Origin: Phycisphaerae bacterium
GTDB taxonomy: Bacteria > Planctomycetota > Phycisphaerae > UBA1845 > JAFGLZ01
Length of the DNA: 39,460 nucleotides
Direction: 5' to 3'
Assembly (NCBI GenBank): GCA_016927755.1
Contig: JAFGLZ010000009.1
Location: forward strand, 1 to 39,460
This document shows positions 8,504 to 16,752 of the stretch, piece by piece. The position numbers were made by a program, and so were the translations under genes. The first letter of the stretch is position 1. Each line of letters begins with the position of its first letter. The notes beneath the pieces were generated by a model, which had not been told where the DNA came from, searched no databases, and saw nothing but the letters and a program-made list of their open reading frames with translations.

Positions 8504-10867
8504 ATGATGTCCCCGAGTCACAGGGCGCCACTGCCCCTGACCGCTTATCTGGTCGTCGTCTTCCTGATTGCCCCGCTCCACGCCGCCGTCGTCGACCGCT
8601 ACGGTGACTGCTCGTTGGAGGACATCGGTGGGCTTCGGGTGCTACACCTGAAGGGCACACCGGCCGAGATGGGGTATGCGCACGGGCGCCTGCTGGCCGA
8701 ACAGATTCAGACAGTGACGGAGGCGCTCTCGCGAACGTTCAGGCGTGAGTTGGAGCCGGAAGAGCAGACGGATGTCGCGGCGGCCGCCCGACCGCACGTC
8801 CCGGGGCGTTTCGTCGACGAGGTTCTGGCGATCGCGGCCGGCGCGAATGACGCGCTGGGGGAAGAGGCCATCTCGCCCGACCGACTTCTCGAGCTTCATA
8901 GTTGGGACGAGATCTGTCATGACGTGATGGAGCGTGGCAGCACGGCTCACTTCGCCGCGATGAGATCCGCGACGGCAACGGGGCACGTTCTGGTAGGCGT
9001 GGACTATACCGAGGAACAGTGCGTTCGCCGGGGCGTGCAGGACGGGGCCGTCCTGATCGTCTACGAACCGAACAAGAGGCATATGTTTTGCACGATCTCG
9101 TACGCGGGTTTCGCCGGTGCGATGGTTGGGATCAACAGCCAAGGCCTGGCGGTCAGCGAAAGCCGCTTCCCGACGGACGGGCAGCGGACGGACGGGACCC
9201 CCCTACCGTTTCAGGTGCGTCGCGTCCTGGAAGAATGCTCGGACGTCGGCTCGGCCGAGGCGGTTCTGCGTTCGATTCGCCGGACGGTCTCGGCCAACGT
9301 GCTGGTTGCCGACGGCCTGGGCGGTGACGCCCTGCGGGTCTTCGAGGCAATGCCGGGCAGGTTCGAGGTCTTCCGCGAGGGCGACCCGGGAGAGGAGCAC
9401 ATCTACTTCGTCCGCGCGAACGCGGTCTCGGCCACGGGGAGTATCGAAGGCTTTTCAGGCACGATCTCGGTTCCCGACACGGCCCGGACGGTGGCGATGT
9501 CGCACCCTCTTCCCGACGCGATCGTCCGCGCGGCCACGTTCATCGACCACGCCGGCGCGACGCCTCTGTTGGCCCGGCAGTGCAGTTGGATCCTGGGCTA
9601 TCCGGCGAAGGACCCGGACTTCGACTTCTTCGACATCTCACATTTGCCCGTGGAGTATCCGTATCCGTCGCTAGACGCGTTCTACGTCACGAACAAGATG
9701 CTCGGCGGCCAGACGCGCGACATGCTCAACCCGCTCCTGGCAGCGTTCATCGACGCGATCTCTCCGGGGTGGGATCTCGAGTTTCTATACATCCCCGAGG
9801 CGGCGGGACTGGCGAGATACTGGGCGCTCAGCGACGCGGTGGCCGAGCGTTTGGGGACGCTCGATCCGAGCAGCGTGATGACGATCCTCGGCAAGGGCGT
9901 CACGCCGGCGCCGCCCACCCCCCTGCTTGACCCTAATTCGCTGCACTGCGTGGTGATCGACGCCACGACGATGGAGCTGTGGGTGGCCACGGCGGCGCCC
10001 AAGGAGACCGAGGGCAAGCCCGACGCGGGCGGTCAGCCCTTCCGAAAGTTCGACTTCGGCGCTCGGGTGACTTACCCGCTGACGATCCGAACGACGCCCG
10101 TGATCGCGGACGTGATCGTCAACGGCGAGCCGTGGGGTCGCGCGCCGCTGACACGACGCCTTCGGCCCGGTCAGTACCTGATCGCGTTCGGCCACGTCGA
10201 CGGGTACATCACGCCGAAGAACCAGATCGTGACCGTCGGCGCGGACGGCGCGACGGTGACGGGCACATACGTCGAGGGAGCCGACGAGGGAACGAATCCG
10301 ACTGACGACGGCACCACGCGGTTGGACATCGCGGTCGAGGGCGAGGGGACCGTGGAATACCCGGAGGGCCCGCAAGACCCAGGGACGGTGGTCACGCTGA
10401 CCGCCAAGCCGGCGACGTGTTGGGAGTTCGCGGGCTGGACGGGCAACCTCGAGTCGTCCGATGAGGTGATCGAGTTCCCGCTCTACGGCGTCGTGACGCT
10501 ACGTGCCGTCTTTGCCGAGAAGCAGGAGAGCACACTGACGATAGAGATCCTAGGCGAAGGCGAGGTGGCCGCGACGCCGGCCGGCGCGGAGTATCCGTGC
10601 GGCACGGAGGTCGCGTTGGAGGCCGTCGCGCCGGGGGGCGAAACGGCGTGGGAGTTCATCGAGTGGCGAGGCGACGTGGAATCGCCCAACAACCCGCTCA
10701 CGATTTCGATCGAGCGCGACATGACGGTCGTGGCCGTCTTCTCGCAGAAGCTGGACGTGCCCGTGGGGAGGGAGACGCCGGCGCCGTGCTGCGGGGCGCC
10801 GGCGGCGGCGCTGATGGGGTTGCTCTTGGTTGTCGGGCTACTGCGCGCGCCGCGTGTCCGGCGGTAG
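8504..10867 (+). CDS. Secreted C45-like Ntn hydrolase with PEGA, InlB-type repeats and C-terminal anchor
   Basis: This 787-residue multidomain protein has start candidates ATG 8504 or 8507 after AACAGG. Residues 1-28 form a signal peptide. A domain of the acyl-CoA:6-aminopenicillanate acyltransferase family (peptidase C45) follows, with GTPAEMGYAHGRL (51-63), SWDEICHD, and STAHFAAMRSATATG at 146-160. In C45 enzymes the FAA stretch is preceded by the autocatalytic Cys; here the equivalent position is Thr147 (Ser146 before it). A PEGA-like module comes next (VIVNGEPWGRAPLTRRLRPG), then two InlB-type repeats (WEFAGWTGN, WEFIEWRGD) and a tail with PCCGAP, a hydrophobic helix and RAPRVRR. That tail resembles MYXO-CTERM-type sorting signals. 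It is probably a surface-attached amidase-like enzyme; the activity is unproven. Confidence 0.78.
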   Translation: MMSPSHRAPLPLTAYLVVVFLIAPLHAAVVDRYGDCSLEDIGGLRVLHLKGTPAEMGYAHGRLLAEQIQTVTEALSRTFRRELEPEEQTDVAAAARPHVPGRFVDEVLAIAAGANDALGEEAISPDRLLELHSWDEICHDVMERGSTAHFAAMRSATATGHVLVGVDYTEEQCVRRGVQDGAVLIVYEPNKRHMFCTISYAGFAGAMVGINSQGLAVSESRFPTDGQRTDGTPLPFQVRRVLEECSDVGSAEAVLRSIRRTVSANVLVADGLGGDALRVFEAMPGRFEVFREGDPGEEHIYFVRANAVSATGSIEGFSGTISVPDTARTVAMSHPLPDAIVRAATFIDHAGATPLLARQCSWILGYPAKDPDFDFFDISHLPVEYPYPSLDAFYVTNKMLGGQTRDMLNPLLAAFIDAISPGWDLEFLYIPEAAGLARYWALSDAVAERLGTLDPSSVMTILGKGVTPAPPTPLLDPNSLHCVVIDATTMELWVATAAPKETEGKPDAGGQPFRKFDFGARVTYPLTIRTTPVIADVIVNGEPWGRAPLTRRLRPGQYLIAFGHVDGYITPKNQIVTVGADGATVTGTYVEGADEGTNPTDDGTTRLDIAVEGEGTVEYPEGPQDPGTVVTLTAKPATCWEFAGWTGNLESSDEVIEFPLYGVVTLRAVFAEKQESTLTIEILGEGEVAATPAGAEYPCGTEVALEAVAPGGETAWEFIEWRGDVESPNNPLTISIERDMTVVAVFSQKLDVPVGRETPAPCCGAPAAALMGLLLVVGLLRAPRVRR

Positions 10868-11044
10868 TACGTCATCTGTCAAACGTCGCTTTTCGCATGG
10901 GACGAAGCACGGGTCCGCGAAAGGTCGCGCCGAGACAAACGGATACATCCCGCTGATCAATGATCCATCCAGACGAGACAAGCTTCCGCGGCGGGCCCAT
11001 GCCACCCGCGGCGAGTTGGTTTGCCCAAGGTGCATGTCGGCGAT

Positions 11045-12478
11045 TCAGAACGACAGCAGGCACTGCCAGATGTAGGTGTAGGCCAGTGAGTCGTTGGCTT
11101 CCCACACGCTCCGGACCAGATCGGCGTCGCCGGTGACGTCCGGGAGCTCCTTGACCTTCTCTTCCCACGGCAAGCAGACGCCGGGCTTGATCCTTGGGGC
11201 GGGCCGACCGGTCATACCGTACGGGCTCGTCTCGGGGATGACGGCACCGTCGCACGGTTTCTTGATCGGGCCGGTCGACGCGGACGACGAGTAGACGCCG
11301 AACTCGTGGGCGGCCTCGACCATCGCGCGGACGTTCTCCGGCCTGGTGTCGTTCTGCATGATGGCGCTGGCGTCCATGACGTAGCCGCCGTCCTTGGCCA
11401 CGCCCTCGATGACCTTCCTGCAGTGCTCGCGGACGTCGGCGGGCTTCTTGTATCCCAGCAGGACGTTGGGGATTCCGCCGCTCAGACAGAACTTGTGGCC
11501 GAGCTTCTCGTGGGCCTTGAAGATGTCGCCCTGGTCCACGTGATACACGATGCTTCGGTCGGGCAGCTCGGCGAATCGATCGAGGTGGTAGTCCCAGTTT
11601 CCCTCGGCGTAGAAGAGCGTCTGGTGTCCGTCCTTCCAGAGCTGCTGGATGATGGGCTTGAGCGTCGGCCAGTAATGCGACTCGAATTGATCGGCGGTGA
11701 CGAACGGCACGCAGCCCCGGTGCATCCAGAAGCCGATGGGGACGTTCTTGTCGGGATCGGCGGTGGTCTTGGCGACGTGGTACAGGTGAGGCATCAGGGC
11801 CTCGCAGGCAGCCAGGACCTTGTCCGGGCGTTCGAACATGTCCATCGTCAGGCCGAGGTATCCGCGCAGCTTGTCGGCGATTATGTCGAAGGGCGCCTTG
11901 AAGATCCCGGCGATGGCCGAGGCGGTGCCGCATTCCGTGCGCATGCGCTCGATCTGGGCGGGGAAGCTCATGAAGTAGGCGAGCATCGCCATGCCGCCGC
12001 GGACGAAGGAGAGGTTGTTTCGGTAGGACGGCTTGCCGTCCATCGGACTGACGTCGTCGACGACTCGGGGCAGCCAGACGTTATAGAGGAAGCCCGTGGG
12101 GTCCTCGATGAGGGCGTCGTATTCGTCCGGGCGCATGTGGGCCTTATCCTCGGGCGGCTCCCTGTACTGAAACCCCGTGTCGGGCGGGACGTGGATGCCG
12201 GGGATGCCGTAGTAGTTCAAGCCGATCGCCTGGGTCAGTCCCGTCCAGACGTAGACCATGTTGGGCACGGTGGCGTCCCACTCGAAATCGGCGGCGCACT
12301 TGCACAGCGCGTCGAAGGCCTTCTGGAAGTCGTGCGTGACCTCCTGACACGTGTAGCCGGCGTACTTGGCGGTGAACTCGGCCGCGAAGGGTCGGACGGG
12401 GATGCGGTCCGGCTTCTCGTTGCGCATGGCCGTGACGTATCGGTTGAGGCGCTCCGCGTAAAGCTGTTCCATCGACAC
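11045..12478 (-). CDS. Uroporphyrinogen decarboxylase-family protein (probable methyltransferase-like)
   Basis: This 477-residue protein belongs to the UroD/MtaA-like TIM-barrel superfamily. It includes heme-pathway decarboxylases and many corrinoid or thiol methyltransferases. Visible landmarks are RNEKPDRIPVRPF near the N-terminus, GLNYYGIPGIHVPPDTGFQY, FWMHRGCVPFVTADQF and LSGGIPNVLLGYKKPADVREHCRKVI near the C-terminus. The last is the typical 'G(N/G)(I/V)..LL..GTPE.V' signature. It is longer than true HemE (about 350) and no heme genes are nearby, so a catabolic or methyl-transfer role is more likely. The GTG at 12478 has AGGAG 7 bases upstream; ATG 12472 is an alternative. It converges on the C45-like gene and lies downstream of the GH4 gene on the same strand. 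Confidence 0.8.
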   Translation of the reverse strand: MSMEQLYAERLNRYVTAMRNEKPDRIPVRPFAAEFTAKYAGYTCQEVTHDFQKAFDALCKCAADFEWDATVPNMVYVWTGLTQAIGLNYYGIPGIHVPPDTGFQYREPPEDKAHMRPDEYDALIEDPTGFLYNVWLPRVVDDVSPMDGKPSYRNNLSFVRGGMAMLAYFMSFPAQIERMRTECGTASAIAGIFKAPFDIIADKLRGYLGLTMDMFERPDKVLAACEALMPHLYHVAKTTADPDKNVPIGFWMHRGCVPFVTADQFESHYWPTLKPIIQQLWKDGHQTLFYAEGNWDYHLDRFAELPDRSIVYHVDQGDIFKAHEKLGHKFCLSGGIPNVLLGYKKPADVREHCRKVIEGVAKDGGYVMDASAIMQNDTRPENVRAMVEAAHEFGVYSSSASTGPIKKPCDGAVIPETSPYGMTGRPAPRIKPGVCLPWEEKVKELPDVTGDADLVRSVWEANDSLAYTYIWQCLLSF

Positions 12479-12557
12479 GAGCTTGCTCCTGTTCTCGACG
12501 GGCCTGTGTGACGCGTATGAAGTCGGTTAGTCTACCGCAGCCGACGACGGAATGACA

Positions 12558-12758
12558 TTACTCTCCCGAACTCACGCCGAAGTAGTCGTAGAGGGGTTTT
12601 CCGATGCGAAGCCCCACGGACTCGCCGATGCGCGGCGGCGTGAAGGGCACGAACTCGCCGTTCTTCCATTGGAGCCAGCGCAACGACGGATGCTCCAGCG
12701 GGACGTCGAATCGGAAGCTGGCCTCGGCTGGTGGTGTTCGTTGGCGTGTCGCTTGGAC
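12558..12758 (-). pseudogene. 3' remnant of a gene between the GH4 and UroD-family genes
   Basis: The minus frame is open for 67 codons and ends in TAA at 12558, with an in-frame TGA at 12759 and no start codon. The visible peptide reads like folded protein: SFRFDVPLEHPSLRWLQW, then NGEFVPFTPPRIGESVGLRI and GKPLYDYFGVSSGE at the end. I do not recognise the family. The 5' part appears lost, and the next 200 bases upstream are palindromic repeats (12834-12943), so repeat insertion or deletion may have destroyed it. Its stop is 80 bases before the UroD-family start on the same strand, fitting a former operon member. Confidence 0.4.
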
Positions 12759-12833
12759 TCATTGGCGCTTCCCATACGTTCGGATGGCGCTTCGGGCTTT
12801 GCGAGACCCGTGCTCATGCTCGAATTCGGGTCC

Positions 12834-12853
12834 CCCACCGCTGAAGCGATGGG
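12834..12853. repeat. CTGAAG-centred palindrome, copy A
   Basis: CCCACCGCTGAAGCGATGGG is a 9-bp stem (one C/A mismatch, a G-U wobble on the minus-strand RNA) around GA. The flanks ATTCGGGTCC on the left and GCCACCC on the right recur with copies at 19954 and 23553. It belongs to the dispersed hairpin family described in the findings. Confidence 0.7.
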
Positions 12854-12893
12854 CCACCCAGTTCGGTTGAACGGTAGGCGTTTTTCCCGCTTT

Positions 12894-12943
12894 GTGCAGG
12901 CTGGGAGCCCGCGCTGCACATCTGCTGGAAGCCTGCGCTGCAC
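12894..12943. repeat. Tandem GTGCAG/CTGCAC palindromes
   Basis: GTGCAG (12894-12899) pairs with CTGCAC (12914-12919). A second, similar half with GGAAGCCTGCGCTGCAC ends at 12943. These look like REP-type elements. With copy A and the remnant they fill the 496-base spacer 12479-12974. Confidence 0.5.
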
Positions 12944-12974
12944 TCCTGCTCGGCTGAGAGCCGTGCTGTTCCGA

Positions 12975-14369
12975 TCAACGTCGCCGGCGCTTGTACCAGT
13001 AGCTTGGGAGGATGTCGCGTTCGGCCTCGAGCAGGTCTTTGATGCAGGCGTCGGCGTCGGCGATGTTGTTGCAGATCGGGTCGGTCAGCATGGCGCGTCG
13101 GAGGAGGGTCCGATCGCCCGTCATCGCGGCCTCGGCCGTCAACTCGTGGGTGTCGAGGACCTGGTGCTGCAGGGCCAAGAGCCCTCGCTCAAAGGCGCCG
13201 AACGGCTGGGGACGCGGGCCGTGCATGTCCACGTCGCACCGCAACTCGAGAAACGCGTCGTCCGGCAGGTTGGTCACCGCGCCGCGGTTCGGGCCGTTGA
13301 TGTAGAACTGCTTGCCAAGCCCGCCCCACATGGACTCGATGATGTCCGTCGCGTGATCGTTTGCCTGCGCCTTAAGGAACTGCTTCGCGCTCAGCTTGCC
13401 GGAGGCGTAGCGCTGCGTCTCGGTCCACCGCTCGGCCATCTGCTCGGCCCGCTCGACGGCGTCGAACAGGCGGATCGGCTCGGGACGGTTCGGTTTGGCG
13501 CCGTAGCCCTGGAAGAACGGGACGTATTCCTTCGTGTGGCCCACGGCGGTCGGATACGCGCCGTACAGGTCGAGCAACTGGAGGGCGTAGGCGTGGTTGT
13601 AGCTGCCCTTGGAGGCGCCTTGGGCCGGGGTCGTCTTCTTCTCGGCCTGCACTTGCCCCGCGAGCCAGCGGCGGAACTTGGGCATCAGGTCCTTGCCGTC
13701 GTAACGGCATCGAACGAGCCAGGTGCAGTGGTTGACGCCGCCGATGGCGAGGTCCAGCTTCTGATAGACCTCGGGCGGGACGGACGCGGCGTTCTCGGGG
13801 AGGATGCCGAGGCGCTTGCACCAATTGAGGGTGTTGTAGGGTTCGTGGTGTCCGTCGCAGAGGGCGAAGCTTCGGACCTCGGGTACGTATCGCCGCAGGG
13901 CCATGCCGAGGACGGTGGTGGGGTTGACGAAGTTGATGACCCAGGCGTTTGGCGCGAGCCTGGCGGCGTCCTTTGCCATGGCCACGGCGCGGGGCGCCTC
14001 GCGGAGGGCGCGGAAGACGCCGCCCGGGCCGATCGTGTCGCTGCTGCACATTCGGATGCCGTGACGCGCGGCGATCTCGGTATCGAGGCCGCGGTAGTGC
14101 GCGTTTCGCTCGGAGAAGGTGAGGACGACGAAGTCGGAGTCCTTCATGACCTGTCGGCGGTCGGTCGAGCCGATCAGCCTGACGCCGCAGTGGGCCTGGC
14201 TGAAGGCGCGTCGGGCCAGACGCATCATCGTGCGAAGGACGTTCTCGTTGGTGTCGACCAGGGCGAGGGTTCCGCCGGCGAAGACGTTGCTGGTGGCCAT
14301 CTTGTGGATGACGGGCCTGCCGAAGAAGTAGCTTGCGGCTCCGATGACGGTGATCTTGGGTGGTCTCAT
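12975..14369 (-). CDS. GH4-family glycosidase (alpha-galactosidase/alpha-glucosidase type)
   Basis: This 464-residue protein matches glycoside hydrolase family 4. These cytoplasmic enzymes use NAD and a divalent metal to cleave alpha-glycosides by a redox-elimination mechanism. Visible features are the N-terminal Rossmann start KITVIGAASYFFGRPVI (about residues 5-21), the Asp ending the second strand (LALVDTN), SDFVVLTFSERN, WVINFVNPTTV (the conserved N-P stretch) and CDGHHEP, which sits where the family has its metal-binding Cys/His. The C-terminal half has NDHATDIIESMWGG and VTNLPDDAFLE, the 'V.NLP.GA.VE'-like element. The ATG at 14369 was chosen because it begins exactly at the Rossmann strand; the longer frame upstream has no family similarity. 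The true sugar cannot be read from sequence. Confidence 0.85.
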   Translation of the reverse strand: MRPPKITVIGAASYFFGRPVIHKMATSNVFAGGTLALVDTNENVLRTMMRLARRAFSQAHCGVRLIGSTDRRQVMKDSDFVVLTFSERNAHYRGLDTEIAARHGIRMCSSDTIGPGGVFRALREAPRAVAMAKDAARLAPNAWVINFVNPTTVLGMALRRYVPEVRSFALCDGHHEPYNTLNWCKRLGILPENAASVPPEVYQKLDLAIGGVNHCTWLVRCRYDGKDLMPKFRRWLAGQVQAEKKTTPAQGASKGSYNHAYALQLLDLYGAYPTAVGHTKEYVPFFQGYGAKPNRPEPIRLFDAVERAEQMAERWTETQRYASGKLSAKQFLKAQANDHATDIIESMWGGLGKQFYINGPNRGAVTNLPDDAFLELRCDVDMHGPRPQPFGAFERGLLALQHQVLDTHELTAEAAMTGDRTLLRRAMLTDPICNNIADADACIKDLLEAERDILPSYWYKRRRR

Positions 14370-14885
14370 CAGATTCTCGCTGTGTCGTAGGTGACTCGTT
14401 GCTCGACCCAGGCGGACGGGCCCGGCCGTGGGCGGCGAATCGTCCGAGGCAGGGGGCATGATAGGCAGGCTTGGCTGGGGGGACAAGGCGCGGGGCCTCG
14501 GGCGGAGTATCGCGACAATGGCGACCGCTTGGATGAGGCATGGCGATCTTTGCACCGAAATGCAGCAGAATGCGCCACTCTCCCGTGGCAGAGGGGCGGC
14601 CTCATTGGGGCACGGCGGGCGGGGTGATCGTCTTGGGGTGGGCAACATGGAGAAACCCCCTTTCCGAGGAAGCGGCGTCATCAGGACCCGCTGTTGGCAG
14701 AAGGGGGTCAGCGTTCGGTCAGGCCGAAGATTGAGGCGTTCACCGATCGGGGCGGGTTTGGGCCGCCGGTGATTCCACGGGAGGCGGCTTGGTGCTCGGC
14801 GAATCCGTTGTCGCGGCCCCGTGGCGCGACAACGGATTCACGAGCGACGGTCTTGATCGCGGCGGCTTGGCGGGGCCGCGCGTCG
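14370..14885. other. 516-base spacer between GH4 and MFS genes
   Basis: No convincing gene is seen on either strand; open frames here are GC-driven and lack family character. The only clear structure is the perfect inverted repeat at 14801-14839, near the MFS stop. A promoter for the GH4 gene should lie here but no good boxes were found. Confidence 0.5.
14801..14839. repeat. Perfect 15-bp inverted repeat downstream of MFS gene
   Basis: GAATCCGTTGTCGCG (14801-14815) and CGCGACAACGGATTC (14825-14839) pair perfectly around the 9-base loop GCCCCGTGG. It begins 47 bases after the MFS stop codon on the minus strand. There is no T-run on either side, so it is not a classic terminator, though it could protect or end the transcript. 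Confidence 0.7.
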
Positions 14886-16040
14886 TTAGTTCATGAACGG
14901 CCTGAGGACGACGCCCGCCAGCGTGAGGCCGACGGCGGCTCCCACGGCGATCATGAAGGCTTTCTGGACGCTGGTGCGGCGGGCGTATGCCCCGATCATG
15001 ATCGGGACGATCGTCCAGCCGACGCCGCCGACCATGAAGAAGAGCCCGACTGCGCGGCCCGCGACGGCGGAATCCACGTGTCCGGTCAAGACGCCGATGA
15101 TGGTCGGGAACGTGGGTCCGAAGACGAGACCCCCGAGAATGACCATGGCACAGGCCATGCCGCGATTGGGGCTGGCGACTGCCCCGGCCCACACTACAAC
15201 GCACAATAGGCCCAGGACGATGATCAGGATGTTCGTGGCGCTGGCCGTTTGGATGCTCGGACTAATGACGAGGGCGGTGAAGAGCCGGGAGAGCATGAAG
15301 GCCAGCCAGAATCCGGAGAGCATGGCGGAGGCACGCGTCTCGGAGACGCCCTTGTCGCCGAGGTAGGTGGTGGTCCACGCCCCCATGGTCGCCTCCATCG
15401 GGCAGTAGAAGAGGAGGGCCAGAGCGGTCAGCCACATGATGGGATCGGTCAAGAGGGTCCAGACGCCTGGCACTTGGGTGGGTTGGGTCGCGGGGGGGCC
15501 GGCGAGGGCGACGAAGTCGACTCCGAGGGCGAGCAGGCCCGGAAGCAAGGCCACCGCGGCCAGGACCCACGTGGCGGCGACGAAGCCGGCGCGTTTGAGG
15601 ATTGCCGCGACGGCCAGCGGGGTCAGGAAGGCGCCCAGGCCGAAGAAGAAGTTGCCCAGGTTCATGTGATAGGTCGGCTCACCACCGAAGGCGGCCCCCA
15701 TCAGGACGTTCAGCACGTTGACGAGTCCCGACCAGCCGGCGCTCAGCAGGACGATGGCCAGCAAGGCGGCCCCGTACTTTCGGGCCCGGGACAGGACGAC
15801 GAGGCTGGCGACCATGAGCAGGGAACCCGCGACGACGACGAGCTGTTTGTCGAGCAGGTCCGTCAGGAATCCCATGATCAGCATCACGGGGATCATGGCG
15901 AAGCCGAAGATGGACACCAATCCGCCGATTCGGGCCTCGTCGAGGTCTAGCCGGCGCGCTAGGGCGACCTTGAGGCTGCCGAGAACCGCGGCACCCATGC
16001 CGCACATCAGCAGGCCGGCAATCCAGGTTGCTTTGAGCAT
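14886..16040 (-). CDS. MFS transporter (sugar/FucP-like)
   Basis: This is a 384-residue integral membrane protein with about 12 hydrophobic helices and a major facilitator fold. The N-terminal half has the loop pattern LARRLDLDEARIGGLVSIFGFAMIPVMLIMGFLTDLLDKQ, the usual place of the family's G-D-R/K element between helices 2 and 3. NLGNFFFGLGAFLTPL and EATMGAWTTTYLGDKGVSE resemble FucP-type sugar/proton symporters. The ATG at 16040 has GGAG 10 bases upstream; the frame runs further 5' but that part is not hydrophobic. The next gene on the strand is the GH4 glycosidase, so import of its substrate is a reasonable inference. The spacer of 516 bases with a perfect hairpin argues against a tight operon. 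Confidence 0.82.
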   Translation of the reverse strand: MLKATWIAGLLMCGMGAAVLGSLKVALARRLDLDEARIGGLVSIFGFAMIPVMLIMGFLTDLLDKQLVVVAGSLLMVASLVVLSRARKYGAALLAIVLLSAGWSGLVNVLNVLMGAAFGGEPTYHMNLGNFFFGLGAFLTPLAVAAILKRAGFVAATWVLAAVALLPGLLALGVDFVALAGPPATQPTQVPGVWTLLTDPIMWLTALALLFYCPMEATMGAWTTTYLGDKGVSETRASAMLSGFWLAFMLSRLFTALVISPSIQTASATNILIIVLGLLCVVVWAGAVASPNRGMACAMVILGGLVFGPTFPTIIGVLTGHVDSAVAGRAVGLFFMVGGVGWTIVPIMIGAYARRTSVQKAFMIAVGAAVGLTLAGVVLRPFMN

Positions 16041-16240
16041 GATCGATTGTCTCCGCACGGTCGCCAGGGATTGTGAGCGGATCGCGTGACCGCGGCGCGA
16101 ACCGGGTGAAGCCGGGGGACAGCATAGGAATTTCGGAGCGGTTCCGAGCCCGTCCAGCCGACACAACGGTAGTAATCTACCTTCGCGCCCACAGGATACA
16201 AGGGGAATCGTGGGAACCGTGCTTAGCGTGAAGTAGACTA

Positions 16241-16260
16241 CCACCGCCTGAAGGCGGTGG
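16241..16260. repeat. CTGAAG-centred palindrome (CCACCGCCT stem)
   Basis: CCACCGCCTGAAGGCGGTGG is a perfect 9-bp stem around GA. It opens a roughly 220-base block of palindromes lying between two divergent MFS genes. A decayed relative, GGACCGAAGTCC, follows near 16270. Confidence 0.75.
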
Positions 16261-16357
16261 CTTCGTCCAGGACCGAAGTCCGCCGCCGTTCCCTCGACCG
16301 TTCGCCGAGACTTCAGCCGTCCCTACGGGACTGATTCACGGGCAGGCAGCTCGGTTT

Positions 16358-16377
16358 CCCAGGACTGAAGTCCTGGG
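16358..16377. repeat. CTGAAG-centred palindrome (CCCAGGACT stem)
   Basis: CCCAGGACTGAAGTCCTGGG is a perfect 9-bp stem around GA. The centre is the same as the copy at 16241 but the stem is entirely different. It is followed by a GTCCC-TAC-GGGAC palindrome. Confidence 0.75.
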
Positions 16378-16393
16378 CTATTCTCACACGGTC

Positions 16394-16463
16394 CCTACGG
16401 GACCTACCGCCTTGACGCGTTGCCTACGGGACCTACCGCCTTGACGCGTCGCCTACGGGACCG
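16394..16463. repeat. 29-base tandem repeat of CCTACGGGAC units
   Basis: CCTACGGGACCTACCGCC starts at 16394 and again at 16423, and the next unit starts at 16452 before decaying. The period is exactly 29 bases, with the spacer TTGACGCGT between units. An isolated relative (GTCCCTACGGGAC) lies near 16318. Together with the two palindromes it accounts for most of the 712-base spacer 16041-16752. Confidence 0.75.
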
Positions 16464-16582
16464 AGGATGTTGGCCACGGCGGTTGAGATTGTCCGACCAG
16501 GGCGTGGGACCAAAGACGTGCAGGCGGACGGCTCAGACTACCTGATTGGACTGCTCCGTGGCGGCAAGCGTGTCCCTGGAGG

Positions 16583-16600
16583 TTTCGCCTGAAGGCGAAG
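16583..16600. repeat. CTGAAG-centred palindrome (TTCGCCT stem)
   Basis: TTCGCCTGAAGGCGAA forms a perfect 7-bp stem around GA, the third distinct stem with the same centre in this spacer. It is about 150 bases upstream of the nucleoside-symporter-type gene. Confidence 0.65.
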
Positions 16601-16752
16601 GGTTGGCGCCCTCCCATCGGGAGATAGCAGGAAGGTTGCTGACACGCTCTTGTCGTCCACCCTTCTGCCGTGACCTTCTTGGCGTCGCGTCGCGGGTGCG
16701 GCTAGAATGCCGGTCATTCTGGTCTTCGTGTGAGGGCGCGGGAGGTATTTGC

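Noticed and set aside
11306..12511. A 401-residue open frame antisense to the UroD-family gene
   Set aside because: Val/Gly/Asp-rich shadow composition; the sense strand encodes the family motifs.
12552..14390. A 612-residue open frame antisense to the GH4 gene
   Set aside because: It mirrors the codon bias of the real gene in GC-rich DNA, has no family character, and the opposite strand encodes a full GH4 enzyme.
14370..14681. N-terminal extension of the GH4 gene upstream of 14369
   Set aside because: The Rossmann strand begins at residue 5 of the ATG-14369 start; the upstream peptide is Arg/Pro-rich and not part of the family.
16394..16463. Short tandem repeats as a possible CRISPR array
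   Set aside because: Units are 29 bases with almost no spacer variation, only about 2.4 copies, and no cas genes.
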